This document shows, piece after piece, positions 36,088-45,531 of a DNA stretch of 64,000 bases. Numbering within the stretch: position 1 is the stretch's first letter; each line of letters starts with the position of its first letter. The notes beneath the pieces were generated by a model, which worked only from the letters and a program-made list of their open reading frames with translations, was not told the DNA's origin and ran no database searches. Source of the stretch: Bacillota bacterium (lineage in GTDB: Bacteria > Bacillota > UBA4882 > UBA8346); contig JAEYRX010000099.1 of assembly GCA_023435225.1 (NCBI GenBank), positions 1-64,000 on the forward strand. The letters run 5' to 3'. The position numbers were made by a program, and so were the translations under genes.

Positions 36088-36291
36088 ATGTCCCAAGTGA
36101 AATTCGATGAAGAACGTTGTAAGGGCTGCGAGTTATGTATTAATTTTTGTCCTAAAAAAATTTTAAAGATGGCTGATCACTTTAATTCCAAAGGCTATCG
36201 CCCGGCGGAAATTACCGACCAAAGTCAGTGCATTGGTTGCGCATTTTGCGCCAAAATGTGTCCTGATGTGGTTATTGAAGTATATAAATAG
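36088..36291 (+). CDS. korD: 2-oxoacid:ferredoxin oxidoreductase, ferredoxin subunit (KorD)
   Basis: 67 residues with two [4Fe-4S] motifs, CKGCELCINFCP and CIGCAFCAKMCP, spaced as in bacterial dicluster ferredoxins. It passes electrons from the TPP-containing KorAB core to free ferredoxin. AAAGGAGGG precedes the ATG. korABC follow after a 107-base gap occupied by a heptad array. Confidence 0.93.
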   Translation: MSQVKFDEERCKGCELCINFCPKKILKMADHFNSKGYRPAEITDQSQCIGCAFCAKMCPDVVIEVYK

Positions 36292-36373
36292 GCAGTAGGT
36301 ATTAGAAGTAGACAACGGCATTAACTAACAACTAATAACTAATGAACTAATAACTCATGACCAATAACTATCA
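36291..36373. repeat. 7-bp-periodic array, ACTAATA type, inside the kor operon
   Basis: A right-hand array TAACTAA CAACTAA TAACTAA ... TAACTCA TGACCAA TAACTAT (36321-36371) with a weak opposite arm GGTATTAGAAGTAG at 36298-36311. It separates korD from korA. Confidence 0.68.
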
Positions 36374-36398
36374 CTGTATTTTCTAAGGAGGTTTATAA

Positions 36399-37469
36399 AT
36401 GGCTGAACGTGTAATGATGAAAGGTAATGAAGCCATTGCCGAAGGAGCACTCCGGGCCGGTTGCCGTTACTTTTTTGGATATCCAATAACTCCCCAAAAT
36501 GAAGTCCCGGAATATATGGCTAAGAGAATGCCGGAGATTGGCGGTACTTTTATTCAAGCCGAGAGTGAAGTTAGCGCCATCAATATGGTTTATGGCGCTG
36601 CCGGAGCAGGCGCCAGAGTAATGACTTCTTCCTCCAGTCCGGGCGTTAGTTTAAAAATGGAAGGTATCTCCTATGCCGCCGGTTCTGAGTTACCTTGTGT
36701 TATTGTCAATGTATCAAGGGGCGGACCTGGTTTAGGAGGATTAACTCCCTCACAAGCTGATTATTTTCAGGCAACCAAAGGCGGCGGCCATGGAGATTAT
36801 CATTTAATTGTTTTTGCACCGTCATCCGTTCAAGAAATTATTGATTTAATGTATGAAGCATTTGTAACAGCTGATAAGTACCGCAATCCGGTTATGATTT
36901 TGGCTGATGGCTTGTTGGGCCAGATGATGGAACCGGTAATATTAAGTGAAGTTCAAGATCTGCAAATTCCACCAAAACCTTGGGCAACCACAGGCATGGT
37001 ATCTGGAAAACCACAAAGTATTATTAATAGTTTGGGGTTGTTAGGTGAAGATCTTGAGAAGATTAATGTACGGATTCAAAAAAAATATCAGGAAATTGAA
37101 GCTAATGAAGTAAGATTTGCTGAAGAAGGAACAGAAGATGCAGATTTAGTAATAGTCGCTTACGGAACATCCGCCCGTATCGCCAAATCGGCGATTGAAA
37201 AAGCCAGAGCTCAGGGGAAAAAAGTTGGTTTATTCCGTCCGATTACCTTATGGCCATTTCCGAGTAAACGTCTAAATGAATTGGCTAAGAACGGCAAACG
37301 ATTTCTAGTAGTGGAAATGAGCGCCGGACAAATGGTTGAAGATGTTAAACTGGCAGCTAATGGTATGACTAGTGTGGATTTCTTTAGCCGACTTAATGGG
37401 GCAATTCCTTCAGTAACCGAAGTTTATGAAGCAATAACTAAGTGTTTTAACAGTCAGGGGGTGGCATAA
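36399..37469 (+). CDS. korA: 2-oxoacid:ferredoxin oxidoreductase, alpha subunit (KorA)
   Basis: 356 residues. The pyruvate-ferredoxin oxidoreductase domain I region is seen in [24 protein letters not shown] and [28 protein letters not shown]; the domain II-like C-terminal half has [14 protein letters not shown] and [12 protein letters not shown]. This is the four-subunit type acting on 2-oxoglutarate or branched 2-oxoacids; sequence alone does not separate KOR from VOR. AAGGAGG precedes ATG; the stop overlaps korB. Confidence 0.92.
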   Translation: MAERVMMKGNEAIAEGALRAGCRYFFGYPITPQNEVPEYMAKRMPEIGGTFIQAESEVSAINMVYGAAGAGARVMTSSSSPGVSLKMEGISYAAGSELPCVIVNVSRGGPGLGGLTPSQADYFQATKGGGHGDYHLIVFAPSSVQEIIDLMYEAFVTADKYRNPVMILADGLLGQMMEPVILSEVQDLQIPPKPWATTGMVSGKPQSIINSLGLLGEDLEKINVRIQKKYQEIEANEVRFAEEGTEDADLVIVAYGTSARIAKSAIEKARAQGKKVGLFRPITLWPFPSKRLNELAKNGKRFLVVEMSAGQMVEDVKLAANGMTSVDFFSRLNGAIPSVTEVYEAITKCFNSQGVA

Positions 37470-38221
37470 TGGAAAAAGTCTTTGGCAGACCTGAAGCTTT
37501 ACAAACTAGGGCTTTTCACTATTGCCCCGGGTGTACTCACGGTATAATTCATCGGCTGGTTGCCGAAGTAATTGACGAGTTAAAAGTTAGAGAGAAAACA
37601 ATAGGTATTGCTCCGGTTGGTTGTGCAGTAATGGCCTATGATTATTTTAATTGTGATATGCAAGAAGCGGCTCACGGAAGAGCCCCGGCGGTGGCTACCG
37701 GTATTAAACGAGTATTACCTGATAACGTAGTATTTACCTATCAAGGTGATGGCGATCTGGCTTCTATTGGAATGGCGGAAATTGTTCATGCTGCCAATCG
37801 CGGTGAAAAATTTACGGTTATTTTTGTCAATAACGCTATTTATGGTATGACCGGCGGACAAATGGCCCCAACCACTTTACCTGGTCAAAAAACTACCACT
37901 TCTCCTTATGGCCGAGATGTAAATACTACCGGATATCCGGTAAAAATGACTGAATTATTAAATACTTTGGAAGCACCGGTGTTTTTAGCCCGGGTTAGTG
38001 TTCATGATCCTAAAAATATTAATAAGGCAAAAGATGCTATTAAAAAAGCTTTTGAAGCTCAGATTCAAGGTAAAGGCTTCGCGATGGTTGAGGTTCTGTC
38101 AACTTGCCCGACTAACTGGGGGATGTCTCCGATGGAGTCTTTAAAATGGCTTGAATCCAATATGATTCCCCAATTTCCTTTAGGTGTTGTCCGGAATCGG
38201 GAGGAGGTAAAGCAACAATGA
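37469..38221 (+). CDS. korB: 2-oxoacid:ferredoxin oxidoreductase, beta subunit (KorB, TPP-binding)
   Basis: 250 residues. The TPP-binding region is [20 protein letters not shown] followed by [14 protein letters not shown]. The N-terminal [10 protein letters not shown] has the CxxC that supplies part of the [4Fe-4S] cluster site, with further cysteines in VGCAVM and FNCDM. It decarboxylates the 2-oxoacid and passes electrons onwards. Its ATG overlaps the korA stop; it overlaps korC by four bases. Confidence 0.93.
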   Translation: MEKVFGRPEALQTRAFHYCPGCTHGIIHRLVAEVIDELKVREKTIGIAPVGCAVMAYDYFNCDMQEAAHGRAPAVATGIKRVLPDNVVFTYQGDGDLASIGMAEIVHAANRGEKFTVIFVNNAIYGMTGGQMAPTTLPGQKTTTSPYGRDVNTTGYPVKMTELLNTLEAPVFLARVSVHDPKNINKAKDAIKKAFEAQIQGKGFAMVEVLSTCPTNWGMSPMESLKWLESNMIPQFPLGVVRNREEVKQQ

Positions 38222-38757
38222 TGTTAGAGTTTATTTTTGCCGGTTTTGGTGGTCAAGGGGTAATGTTAATGGGGCAATTGTTTGCTTATTCGGGGATGTA
38301 TGAAGGCAAAAATGTTACCTATTTCCCTTCTTATGGGCCGGAGATGCGGGGAGGCACCGCTAATTGTTCCGTAGTAGTCTCTGATGAGACTGTAGCTTCT
38401 CCGGTAATATCCGAACCAAGTGTGGTAGTGGCAATGAACCGTCCATCAATGGAGAAATTTGAAAAAACTATTAAGCCTGGTGGGACTTTGTTTTATAATT
38501 CTTCATTGATTGATATCAAGCCAACCAGGACCGATATTAAAGTGATTCCGATTCCGGCCAATGATATTGCCATTGAATTAGGCAACATTCGGGTAGCCAA
38601 TATGGTGGTTACCGGCGCTATTTTAAAAAGTACCGGAGTCGTAAATATGGAAACGCTAATGAAAGTATTACAGGAAAAGGTTTTAACCGGTAAGAAAAAA
38701 GAGTTGGTGACTATAAACCGCAATGCTTTGGAAAAAGGAATGGATTTGGTTGGTTAA
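38218..38757 (+). CDS. korC: 2-oxoacid:ferredoxin oxidoreductase, gamma subunit (KorC)
   Basis: 179 residues. The gamma-domain signature [21 protein letters not shown] and [17 protein letters not shown] are typical. It completes the KorDABC complex. GGAGG before tandem ATG codons; overlap with korB shows translational coupling. A terminator follows the stop within 15 bases. Confidence 0.93.
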   Translation: MMLEFIFAGFGGQGVMLMGQLFAYSGMYEGKNVTYFPSYGPEMRGGTANCSVVVSDETVASPVISEPSVVVAMNRPSMEKFEKTIKPGGTLFYNSSLIDIKPTRTDIKVIPIPANDIAIELGNIRVANMVVTGAILKSTGVVNMETLMKVLQEKVLTGKKKELVTINRNALEKGMDLVG

Positions 38758-38771
38758 ACAGATTTAAATAA

Positions 38772-38811
38772 AAGGGGCTGTTGCATCTTATTTGGCAACA
38801 GCCTCTTTTAT
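38772..38811. terminator. Intrinsic terminator between korC and the histidine kinase gene
   Basis: GGGGCTGTTGC / GCAACAGCCTC stem of about nine pairs with a 10-base loop, then TTTTA on the plus strand and AAAA on the other side; the genes are convergent. Confidence 0.88.
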
Positions 38812-38816
38812 ATTCT

Positions 38817-40220
38817 TTATGTTATTTTAAGTTTACCAGCTTTAACAGGGAATTTAAGATATGCGGTACTTCCTTTTCCTACAGTACTTTGGAGAATCAA
38901 TTCTCCGCCATGTTTTTGCATTACATTATAACAATAGGTTAACCCGAGCCCTAAGTTGTTTTGCCCTTCTTTAGTAGAGTAAAACGGTTCAAATACTTTG
39001 ACTAAATCCTCCCTGGCAATTCCGGAACCAGTATCATTAATTTCAAGTACAATCCAATTTTTTTGTTTATATGATTCAAAGTTTAATTCGCCCCCATCCG
39101 GTAGCGCTTCAATTGCATTAATAATAATATTACTTATTACTTCCCGAATATAAATAATATCAACATATATGTTGTCTTTATAAGAATAGTTTTGATTGAC
39201 CTTAATTTTTTTCGTCTCAAGTACACCGGTAAACCCTTGTAGGACTTCAGCGACAATAGATTGAAGATCCATCGGTTGAAGCAGAAGATTTAAAATTTGA
39301 ATTTTTTTCTGAATCAAATCTGTAAAAGATAAGATTTGATTGATTGAAGATGATATCGTGTTTAAGTAACTCTGTTCCTTATCATTTTGGGGTAACCTCT
39401 TTTCTAATAAAGATAGACAAGCTTTTATTTTAGCAGCTTCATTTTTTACAGTATGGTTGATATATGAAGCGCCATAGTTGATAACTTGAAGATTATTCTC
39501 ATATAGTTTTTTTTCAAAGTTTAATTTTAATCCAAAAGCTCCATAATGATTTAAATAATAAAAATAAGGTACGACAAATGTTAATATTTGAATTATTCGA
39601 CAAAATTCATTTCTATTTAGTTCCGGATATAAGTTCCCCAAAAAAAGACTGGTAATAGTAGGTAAAAAAATGATAATAAAATTTACTAGTGATTGTTTTT
39701 TTAAGATAGGATTGGTTTCATTAATAAATGTATAAAATAGAATACAATTTGACAAAACAATATATGGAATTACCCATAAATTGAGAATTTTAAATGAGAG
39801 GATATTAACTGGTACAAGTGGAAAGGAGAAATTAATAGGGACGAAAATATACATAAAAAATGCAGGTATGAAAACTAATAAACTAAGAAATTTATATTTT
39901 TTGATAAGTTTTGAAAAAATTAGACTAAATATTACCAATAAACAGGGGTAGAAGTAGTATGCTATTGTATAAAAATATCCGATTATAACAATTATTAAAT
40001 GAAACCATATAGTATTTTTTTGTATATTAGGTAAGACAAATTTCTCTAACATTTCAGACAAAGGCGTAAAACTTATTACAATTGCTATCCAACCGATTAA
40101 GCGGATGAAAAGTAATTTAGGCCCAAAATAAAATATTATACCAGCAGTCACCCAAAAAACTAATAAAAATAAAAATGAACTTATCATATTATTATTATAC
40201 CAGATTACGCAAATCCACAT
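38817..40220 (-). CDS. Orphan membrane sensor histidine kinase
   Basis: Up to 467 residues. The N-terminal ~230 residues form about seven hydrophobic helices with no extracellular sensor domain. The H-box is INHTVKNEAAKIKACL (His followed by TVKNE). The ATPase domain has N-box SNIIINAIEALPDGG, G1 DTGSGI and G2 GLGLTYCYNVMQKHGG. No response regulator lies nearby, as for sporulation phosphorelay kinases, so a Spo0F/Spo0A link is possible but only inferred. The start is uncertain: no ribosome site precedes ATG at 40220, and ATG at 40187 is an alternative. Confidence 0.88.
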   Translation of the reverse strand: MWICVIWYNNNMISSFLFLLVFWVTAGIIFYFGPKLLFIRLIGWIAIVISFTPLSEMLEKFVLPNIQKNTIWFHLIIVIIGYFYTIAYYFYPCLLVIFSLIFSKLIKKYKFLSLLVFIPAFFMYIFVPINFSFPLVPVNILSFKILNLWVIPYIVLSNCILFYTFINETNPILKKQSLVNFIIIFLPTITSLFLGNLYPELNRNEFCRIIQILTFVVPYFYYLNHYGAFGLKLNFEKKLYENNLQVINYGASYINHTVKNEAAKIKACLSLLEKRLPQNDKEQSYLNTISSSINQILSFTDLIQKKIQILNLLLQPMDLQSIVAEVLQGFTGVLETKKIKVNQNYSYKDNIYVDIIYIREVISNIIINAIEALPDGGELNFESYKQKNWIVLEINDTGSGIAREDLVKVFEPFYSTKEGQNNLGLGLTYCYNVMQKHGGELILQSTVGKGSTAYLKFPVKAGKLKIT

Positions 40221-40326
40221 GTATCTAATAAATTGATAAAATAATATGAAGAATATTTCTCAAAATACAGGAAGTTTACTAAAAATGGTCGAAATAATTA
40301 TTACAAATCTTGAAAGGATGATTATA

Positions 40327-40482
40327 ATGAAACCGAACATTTTATGGTGGATAGCTGCTATTGTTGCTATAGTTGGTATTTTAATGTTTGAAAAAGTTGT
40401 TTATATATCTCAAGTGTCCAGTTTCTGGATGGAAGTAGTTGCGGCCGGGTTATTTGCAATCTCAGCGCTATTTAAAAAATAA
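40327..40482 (+). CDS. Small two-helix membrane protein, unknown
   Basis: 51 residues: two hydrophobic stretches (ILWWIAAIVAIVGILMF and FWMEVVAAGLFAISALF) separated by a short polar turn, ending KK. AAAGGATG is placed nine bases before ATG at 40327, so the longer in-frame reading from 40246 is not needed. Small proteins of this form are common in Clostridia; function unknown. It is divergent from the histidine kinase. Confidence 0.7.
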   Translation: MKPNILWWIAAIVAIVGILMFEKVVYISQVSSFWMEVVAAGLFAISALFKK

Positions 40483-40557
40483 AGCCGAAAATTATTAAGA
40501 CAATCTTAAATTTCATTTTAATATTACTTTTATAAACAACTTAAAGAGGAAAAATAA

Positions 40558-41169
40558 ATGCGGAATACTCCGGCAATAGTTTTCGATTTTGGGGGCGTCC
40601 TTATGGATTGGCACCCTTATCACCTTTATCGCAAATTTTTTAACAACGATCTTAAAGCAGTTGATCAATTTTTACAAGAGATTGGTTTTGCCGAATGGAA
40701 CTTGCAATTTGATAAAGGGCGTCCTTTTGCGGAAGGAATCATGGAGATGGCGGAGCGTTTCCCCGCTTATCAAGAGTTAATCCAGGCTTTTGATGAAAGA
40801 TGGGAAGAGACCTTAGCCGGTGCGATTCAACCCACGGTGGATATCCTTAAAACGCTTAAAGAGGCCGGGTATCCGCTTTACGGACTGAGTAATTGGTCGG
40901 TGGAGAAGTTCTCGCTGGTACGCAAGAAGTATGAGTTTTTTGACTGGTTTAATACCATCGTTTTATCCGGAGAAGTAAAGTTGGCTAAACCGAATCCCCG
41001 GATTTTTGAGATGTTGTTGGACAAGATCGGCCGGCAAGCCGGAGAATGTTTATTTGTGGATGACTCAATCCATAATGTATCAGCTGCTATGGAATTAGGT
41101 TTCGATACTATTAATTTTAACTCTCCTAAACAAATGAAAATGGAATTATCTCAAAGAGGATTAATATAG
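40558..41169 (+). CDS. HAD-superfamily hydrolase (subfamily IA)
   Basis: 203 residues. Motif I FDFGGVLMD (nucleophile Asp), motif II LYGLSNWS, motif III lysine in GEVKLAKPNP and motif IV FVDDSIHN are complete. The cap is helical. Relatives include YihX-type sugar phosphatases, but the substrate cannot be read from sequence. AGAGGA precedes the ATG. A terminator follows. Confidence 0.9.
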   Translation: MRNTPAIVFDFGGVLMDWHPYHLYRKFFNNDLKAVDQFLQEIGFAEWNLQFDKGRPFAEGIMEMAERFPAYQELIQAFDERWEETLAGAIQPTVDILKTLKEAGYPLYGLSNWSVEKFSLVRKKYEFFDWFNTIVLSGEVKLAKPNPRIFEMLLDKIGRQAGECLFVDDSIHNVSAAMELGFDTINFNSPKQMKMELSQRGLI

Positions 41170-41228
41170 TATATTTTAATTCATTAATTTTAGATTTAAT
41201 TATCGCATTATAGACCATCAAAAAAATT

Positions 41229-41256
41229 TGTGCTGCCGATTGGCAGCATTTTTTGT
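41229..41256. terminator. Intrinsic terminator between HAD and EEP genes
   Basis: TGCTGCC / GGCAGCA with a short GATT loop, followed by TTTTTTG; A-rich on the other flank. It lies between convergent genes. Confidence 0.9.
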
Positions 41257-41281
41257 TTATTATGTTCGATTACTAATTTGA

Positions 41282-42622
41282 TCAATATCGATATTCCCAT
41301 TTCAAACTCCATTGTGAAAAATCATTATTTTCAAGATATTGTACTCCAAATGTTTCTTTTAGATCCGGGGTAAACGTAAACCTCAACCAAAGGTTTTGTT
41401 TATTATCCAAACCGACCGACCAGGTAAACTTTTTAGCTGGAAGATAAATTTGTTCAAAGATCCAAACTTGATCCTGCTTGAATGAACCAATTATTTTGCT
41501 GCCCCAGTGGTTACTCCATCGGTAATATTGCTCCCACTCCAACCAGGTGTCTTCTTTCAAATCGGAAAAAGCCGAAATTATCCATTCTCCTTTGCCGCGC
41601 CATCTCCGCAATGAGCCATAATCTCTTAAATCAATGGTTGTTAAGAGGTAATTCAAGCCCAAAACCGGTTTTTCTTCCCAATAAGCTCCGGAAACACTTA
41701 ATTTATCGGCAATCGGAACAGTTAATAAACCGGTGAAAATATCAGGTTCAGTTAATGTGATTTCAATTTTTGTTGTTAATTCTCCGATATCCGGCAGTAA
41801 AGGATTACCGACACGGTCAAAAGGAGTAATCTTCGGTGCTTTAAACGAAATGGATTCCGGCTGATTTAATTCGAATTCGGCTGCTACCGGTAGATGGTCG
41901 GAACCATACCAGAGGATTACCTCCGCTTGTACCAGCTGCCAATGTTGACTATACCAGATAAGATCGATCCGGTGTTTAGGGTTGGAGCTTGGAAAAGTAC
42001 CAGGCAAAAGATATGAATCACCAATTTCTTTAAATTGTTCTCTAAAATTTTTAAATAAATCATCCGTTGCCGATCTGACATTAAAATCTCCGACCACAAT
42101 AATCGGCTCATTTAGAAAACCAATAATCCGAATTATTTCGGCAAATTGACGCTGCCGTTCCTCTTTCCCTAAACCCAAATGAGTATTTATTACTGCAAAT
42201 TCCCGGCCATTTATCTCCAGTAACGCCAGATTAATCCCGCGCTGTTCCAGGTTGCTTGGAAGATAGAAATGACGTTTATAGATCACCCGGTGGCGGGTAA
42301 GTACGGCATTCCCGAAACGGAATGGAAACCGATTGGCATTCATCCCTAATACTACTTGATAGCCGGCTTTTTTAAAGATTTTAAGATGTTTTGGCTCTAC
42401 TTCTTGTAAACAGATGAAATCAGCTTGTACTTTCTTAAAAAAATTGATTGTTCGTTCCAGGTTATCTATCTTTTGTTCATCCCGGCCATCATGAAGATTC
42501 AGAGTGATCATTTTAATAACCGGAGAATTTGACTCAGCTAAAACCGGATTTATGACGAAGAAGATTAAGAAGACCATTAGTAATAGACAATACTTTGATT
42601 TTAAGGTAATATATTTAACCAT
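41282..42622 (-). CDS. Secreted endonuclease/exonuclease/phosphatase-family protein with extra C-terminal domain
   Basis: 446 residues. The N-terminal hydrophobic segment (residues ~11-28, then LAES) is a signal peptide. The EEP domain (~35-255) has TLNLHDGRD, CLQEVEP, NTHLG, VVGDFNVRS and the catalytic GSDHLPV. The ~180-residue C-terminal region is rich in W, Y and alternating beta-strands (DLRDYGSLRRWRGKGEW, EWEQYYRWSNHWGSK) and is not recognised. EEP enzymes cut phosphodiesters in nucleic acids, lipids or inositides. GAAGGA precedes the ATG. Confidence 0.87.
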   Translation of the reverse strand: MVKYITLKSKYCLLLMVFLIFFVINPVLAESNSPVIKMITLNLHDGRDEQKIDNLERTINFFKKVQADFICLQEVEPKHLKIFKKAGYQVVLGMNANRFPFRFGNAVLTRHRVIYKRHFYLPSNLEQRGINLALLEINGREFAVINTHLGLGKEERQRQFAEIIRIIGFLNEPIIVVGDFNVRSATDDLFKNFREQFKEIGDSYLLPGTFPSSNPKHRIDLIWYSQHWQLVQAEVILWYGSDHLPVAAEFELNQPESISFKAPKITPFDRVGNPLLPDIGELTTKIEITLTEPDIFTGLLTVPIADKLSVSGAYWEEKPVLGLNYLLTTIDLRDYGSLRRWRGKGEWIISAFSDLKEDTWLEWEQYYRWSNHWGSKIIGSFKQDQVWIFEQIYLPAKKFTWSVGLDNKQNLWLRFTFTPDLKETFGVQYLENNDFSQWSLKWEYRY

Positions 42623-42744
42623 AATAATCCTTCACTATAAACTTTTATAAATATGAATCTATGATTCGATTTAATATAAAATCTTCCTTTAGGAGAATAT
42701 TAGATCATTTTTAAGGAGTCCCGCAACATTGCTGGTTGAAAGGG

Positions 42745-42879
42745 ATGAATTCATTGAGTAACATAGAGATAATCCAAACGGATATTACTAAGCTTAAAGT
42801 AGATGCGATTGTTTCATCATCACGCAGATTGTTAAATAGGTATGATTTTCTGATATTAAATAGGTTACAAAAATGTTAA
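42745..42879 (+). pseudogene. Truncated macro-domain gene remnant
   Basis: 44 codons from ATG at 42745 (or TTG 42754, with AAAGGG nine bases upstream) contain IEIIQTDITKLKVDAIVSSS, the first strand-helix-strand of macro (ADP-ribose-binding) domains, where a complete protein would continue VNAAN. After ~25 residues the match stops and the frame ends. The rest of the ~170-residue domain is absent. It is a decayed 5' fragment. Confidence 0.75.
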
Positions 42880-42950
42880 AATAAGATTAAGAAGATTTCT
42901 ATTCTCTTAAAAGAATGCTTATCATTATTATAGTTTTTATTAGTTCTTTT

Positions 42951-42977
42951 AAATTCTCAATTCTCAATTCTCAATCA
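42951..42977. repeat. 7-bp-periodic array, CAATTCT type
   Basis: AAATTCT CAATTCT CAATTCT CAATCAA just upstream of phoU. One arm only. Confidence 0.6.
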
Positions 42978-42997
42978 ATTTTACCGGGGGATATTCA

Positions 42998-43678
42998 ATG
43001 GTAAAGCATATGAATGCTTATGATCGGGCGTTAATGGCTCTCAATCAGAAGTTATTGCAAATGAGTAAAATAGTCGGTAAACTGCTTGAAGATGCTATGA
43101 ACTCACTTATAAACCAGGATGAAACTACCGCCCAAAAATTAATTGCGGCAGATGATGAAATCGACATAATGGAAGAAACTTTAGAAATGGAATCTTTGGA
43201 ATTAATCTCTTTGCAGCAACCTTTTGACCGGGAGCTACGTTTTTTGGCAGCTGCCATAAGGATTGGCCGTGAACTTGAACGGATTAGCGATTATGCATGT
43301 GATATAGCTGAATTGGTTCTCGGACTGAAAGAAAAAACCCCTTATTTTAAGCCTTTAATTGATCTTCCTCGAATGGCTGAATTGGTTTTGGTTATGATGA
43401 AAAAAAGCTTTAAGGCTTTTCTAGATAAGAATACCAAATTAGCCGGGGAATTGGATAAGGATGATAATGAGGTTGACCAGTTGTTTCTGGCCTTAATGGA
43501 GGAGTTAACCGGATATATGAAGCAGGGTCCGGAGTATGTAGATCAAGCCAGCAGTTTATTACTGGCCGCCAGATATCTCGAACGAATCGGGGACCATGTG
43601 GTTAATATCGCCGAAATGGTGATTTTCATCGAAACCGGCGAACGCCATCCCTTTAAAAGTAAAGAAAATCAAAAGTAA
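42998..43678 (+). CDS. phoU: PhoU-family phosphate-transport regulator
   Basis: 226 residues, all helical, with the two three-helix PhoU repeats: (AADDEIDIMEETLE, RIGRELERISDYACDIAELV) and (DKDDNEVDQLF, ARYLERIGDHVVNIAEMVIF). The E-R-I-x-D motifs bind metal. PhoU normally adjusts phosphate uptake. Here it is followed by a Na/Pi cotransporter carrying its own PhoU-like tail rather than by pstSCAB. GGGGGA precedes the ATG. Confidence 0.92.
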   Translation: MVKHMNAYDRALMALNQKLLQMSKIVGKLLEDAMNSLINQDETTAQKLIAADDEIDIMEETLEMESLELISLQQPFDRELRFLAAAIRIGRELERISDYACDIAELVLGLKEKTPYFKPLIDLPRMAELVLVMMKKSFKAFLDKNTKLAGELDKDDNEVDQLFLALMEELTGYMKQGPEYVDQASSLLLAARYLERIGDHVVNIAEMVIFIETGERHPFKSKENQK

Positions 43679-43846
43679 TTGCGGATTTTGGATTGTAGAT
43701 TGCGAAACCATCAAATTTCGGATTTTGGATTGCAGATTGCGGAATTAAAACCAAAAATTAGTATTTCATTTTTAAGTCCAACTTCCTTAAAGCCGGGGGT
43801 TATTTTTAACTCCGAAATTTGAAATTTGCAATCCGCAATTGAATAT
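43678..43846. repeat. 7-bp-periodic array, TTGCGGA type, with inverted arm
   Basis: The left arm has two blocks: TTGCGGA TTTTGGA TTGTAGA TTGCGAA, then TTTCGGA TTTTGGA TTGCAGA TTGCGGA. The right arm (43809-43846) reads CCGAAA TTTGAAA TTTGCAA TCCGCAA TTGAATA. It fills the phoU-cotransporter gap and overlaps the phoU stop region. Confidence 0.78.
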
Positions 43847-43877
43847 TCCGAAATATACTAACTGGGGTGTCTTCATC

Positions 43878-45491
43878 ATGCCAATTCTTACTGCACTTAT
43901 CGGTTTGGCCGGCGGTATCGGCCTTTTTATTTATGGAATGCAATTATGTTCCGAAGGTTTACAAAAAGTCGCTGCTTATCGTATGAAACAACTGGTTAAA
44001 ATATTAACCAACAATCCAATATTGGGCGTTTTTATCGGAGCAGTTGTTACTGTAGGCCTGCAAAGCAGCAGTGCCACTTCCGCCTTGGTAGTAGGGTTTG
44101 TTAGCGCCAACCTGATCTCGCTTTCCCAGGCTTTGGGTGTATTTTTAGGTTCAGCAATTGGGGCCTCCTTAACAGCTCAGTTGATAGCTTTTCAAATAAC
44201 CAGTCTAGCCCTGGTTTTACTTTTTTTTGGAGTAATTCTTTATTTATTTTCTAAACGCTCAAGATTAAGAAGCATTGGCCAGACGATATTAGGGTTCGGT
44301 TTGATTTTTTACGGTATGTATATGATCTCCAATGCGATGACTCCAGTTAAAGATTATCCGATAGTTGCCCAAACATTAACCAACTTGGAACAGATTCCTC
44401 TATTGGAGTTTTTAGTAGCTTTGGTGATAACCGCTATCCTTCAATCAAGCCCGGCATTTTTAGCTTTGATGATGTCTTTAGCGGTTCATAAGTTAATCGG
44501 GGTTGAGTCGATTATTCCGTTTGTGCTAGGGGCGCATTTAGGCGGAACAGTGACCGGTGTTATTTCCAGTATCGGCGCGCCGGGAATCGAAGCTAAACGT
44601 GCCGCTATTGCTAACTTCTGTTTTAAACTCTTTAACGGTTTACTATTTTTACCGTTTTATAAGCCTTTAACGGACTTAATGCTTTCAACCTCCCCGGATT
44701 TGAGCCGGGAAATTGCAAATGCACATACTTTTTTCTCAGTAATAATGGCTTTGGGATTTTTACCATTTACCGAACCGATGGCCGCTTTGATGAAAAGATT
44801 TATCCCTAATAGACATTTTGCTTTCGGGGAAGCGGAGTATTTGGATGAAAGTTTGCTGGAAATTCCCGAACTAGCTACTGACCAAGCCAGGAGGCAAACT
44901 TTAGAGATGGGCCGGATTGTTCAAGCGGAGATGTTAAGCAGGACTTTACCGGCGTTGCGTTATGGTAATGATGAAACTATTGATGGGATTAATCAAGTTG
45001 AACCGGCTGTTGATGAGCTTTATAAAAAAATCAGCAGTTATGTTACCAGACTTGGAAATGCAAATATTTCTGATGATTTAATGCAGCAGAGTATTGAGAT
45101 TCTTTATGTAGCTAATGATTTGGAACATATCGGTGATATTATGATTAATATCGCCAAACAAACCCGGAAAATTAAAGATGAAGGGATAACTTTTTCCGAA
45201 GAAGGCCTGGAAGAGCTGGAAATGATGTTTGATCAAGTTTTAGATCGCTTTAATCAGACCTTAAAAGCCTTTGAGAATAAAGATCAAACATTAGCGACCA
45301 AAATAATCAAAGAACATCCGAAAATTCTACGATTAGATAAAGAGTTACGTTACAGTCATTTTGACCGGATGCAGGGCGGTAATCAAAAAACCATTGCCAC
45401 TAGCGCCATTCATTTGGACTTAATTGAAGGATTTCTGCGAATCGATGGACATACGCTTAGTATTGCCCAAGTTATAGTGGGAATTGTATGA
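43878..45491 (+). CDS. Na+/phosphate cotransporter with C-terminal PhoU-like domain (NptA/YjbB type)
   Basis: 537 residues. Two inverted Na/Pi-cotransporter repeats each carry the Q-S-S motif: GLQSSSATSALVVGF and AILQSSPAFLALMM. About eight membrane helices occupy residues 1-320. A helical PhoU-like region (~345-530) has VANDLEHIGDIMINIA. It imports or exports phosphate with sodium. The in-frame TTG at 43839 lies in the heptad array; ATG at 43878 (MPILTALIGLAGGIGLFIYGM) fits the family, although its ribosome site is weak. Confidence 0.9.
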   Translation: MPILTALIGLAGGIGLFIYGMQLCSEGLQKVAAYRMKQLVKILTNNPILGVFIGAVVTVGLQSSSATSALVVGFVSANLISLSQALGVFLGSAIGASLTAQLIAFQITSLALVLLFFGVILYLFSKRSRLRSIGQTILGFGLIFYGMYMISNAMTPVKDYPIVAQTLTNLEQIPLLEFLVALVITAILQSSPAFLALMMSLAVHKLIGVESIIPFVLGAHLGGTVTGVISSIGAPGIEAKRAAIANFCFKLFNGLLFLPFYKPLTDLMLSTSPDLSREIANAHTFFSVIMALGFLPFTEPMAALMKRFIPNRHFAFGEAEYLDESLLEIPELATDQARRQTLEMGRIVQAEMLSRTLPALRYGNDETIDGINQVEPAVDELYKKISSYVTRLGNANISDDLMQQSIEILYVANDLEHIGDIMINIAKQTRKIKDEGITFSEEGLEELEMMFDQVLDRFNQTLKAFENKDQTLATKIIKEHPKILRLDKELRYSHFDRMQGGNQKTIATSAIHLDLIEGFLRIDGHTLSIAQVIVGIV

Positions 45492-45531
45492 ATAGACAGC
45501 TCATCCGGAACATATTGTTATATGAGGTTAA

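Noticed and set aside
40589..40780. 63-codon ORF inside the HAD gene
   Set aside because: Out-of-frame shadow of the conserved HAD hydrolase frame.
43839..43877. TTG start of the Na/Pi cotransporter
   Set aside because: It lies in the heptad array and adds 13 residues not expected in the family.
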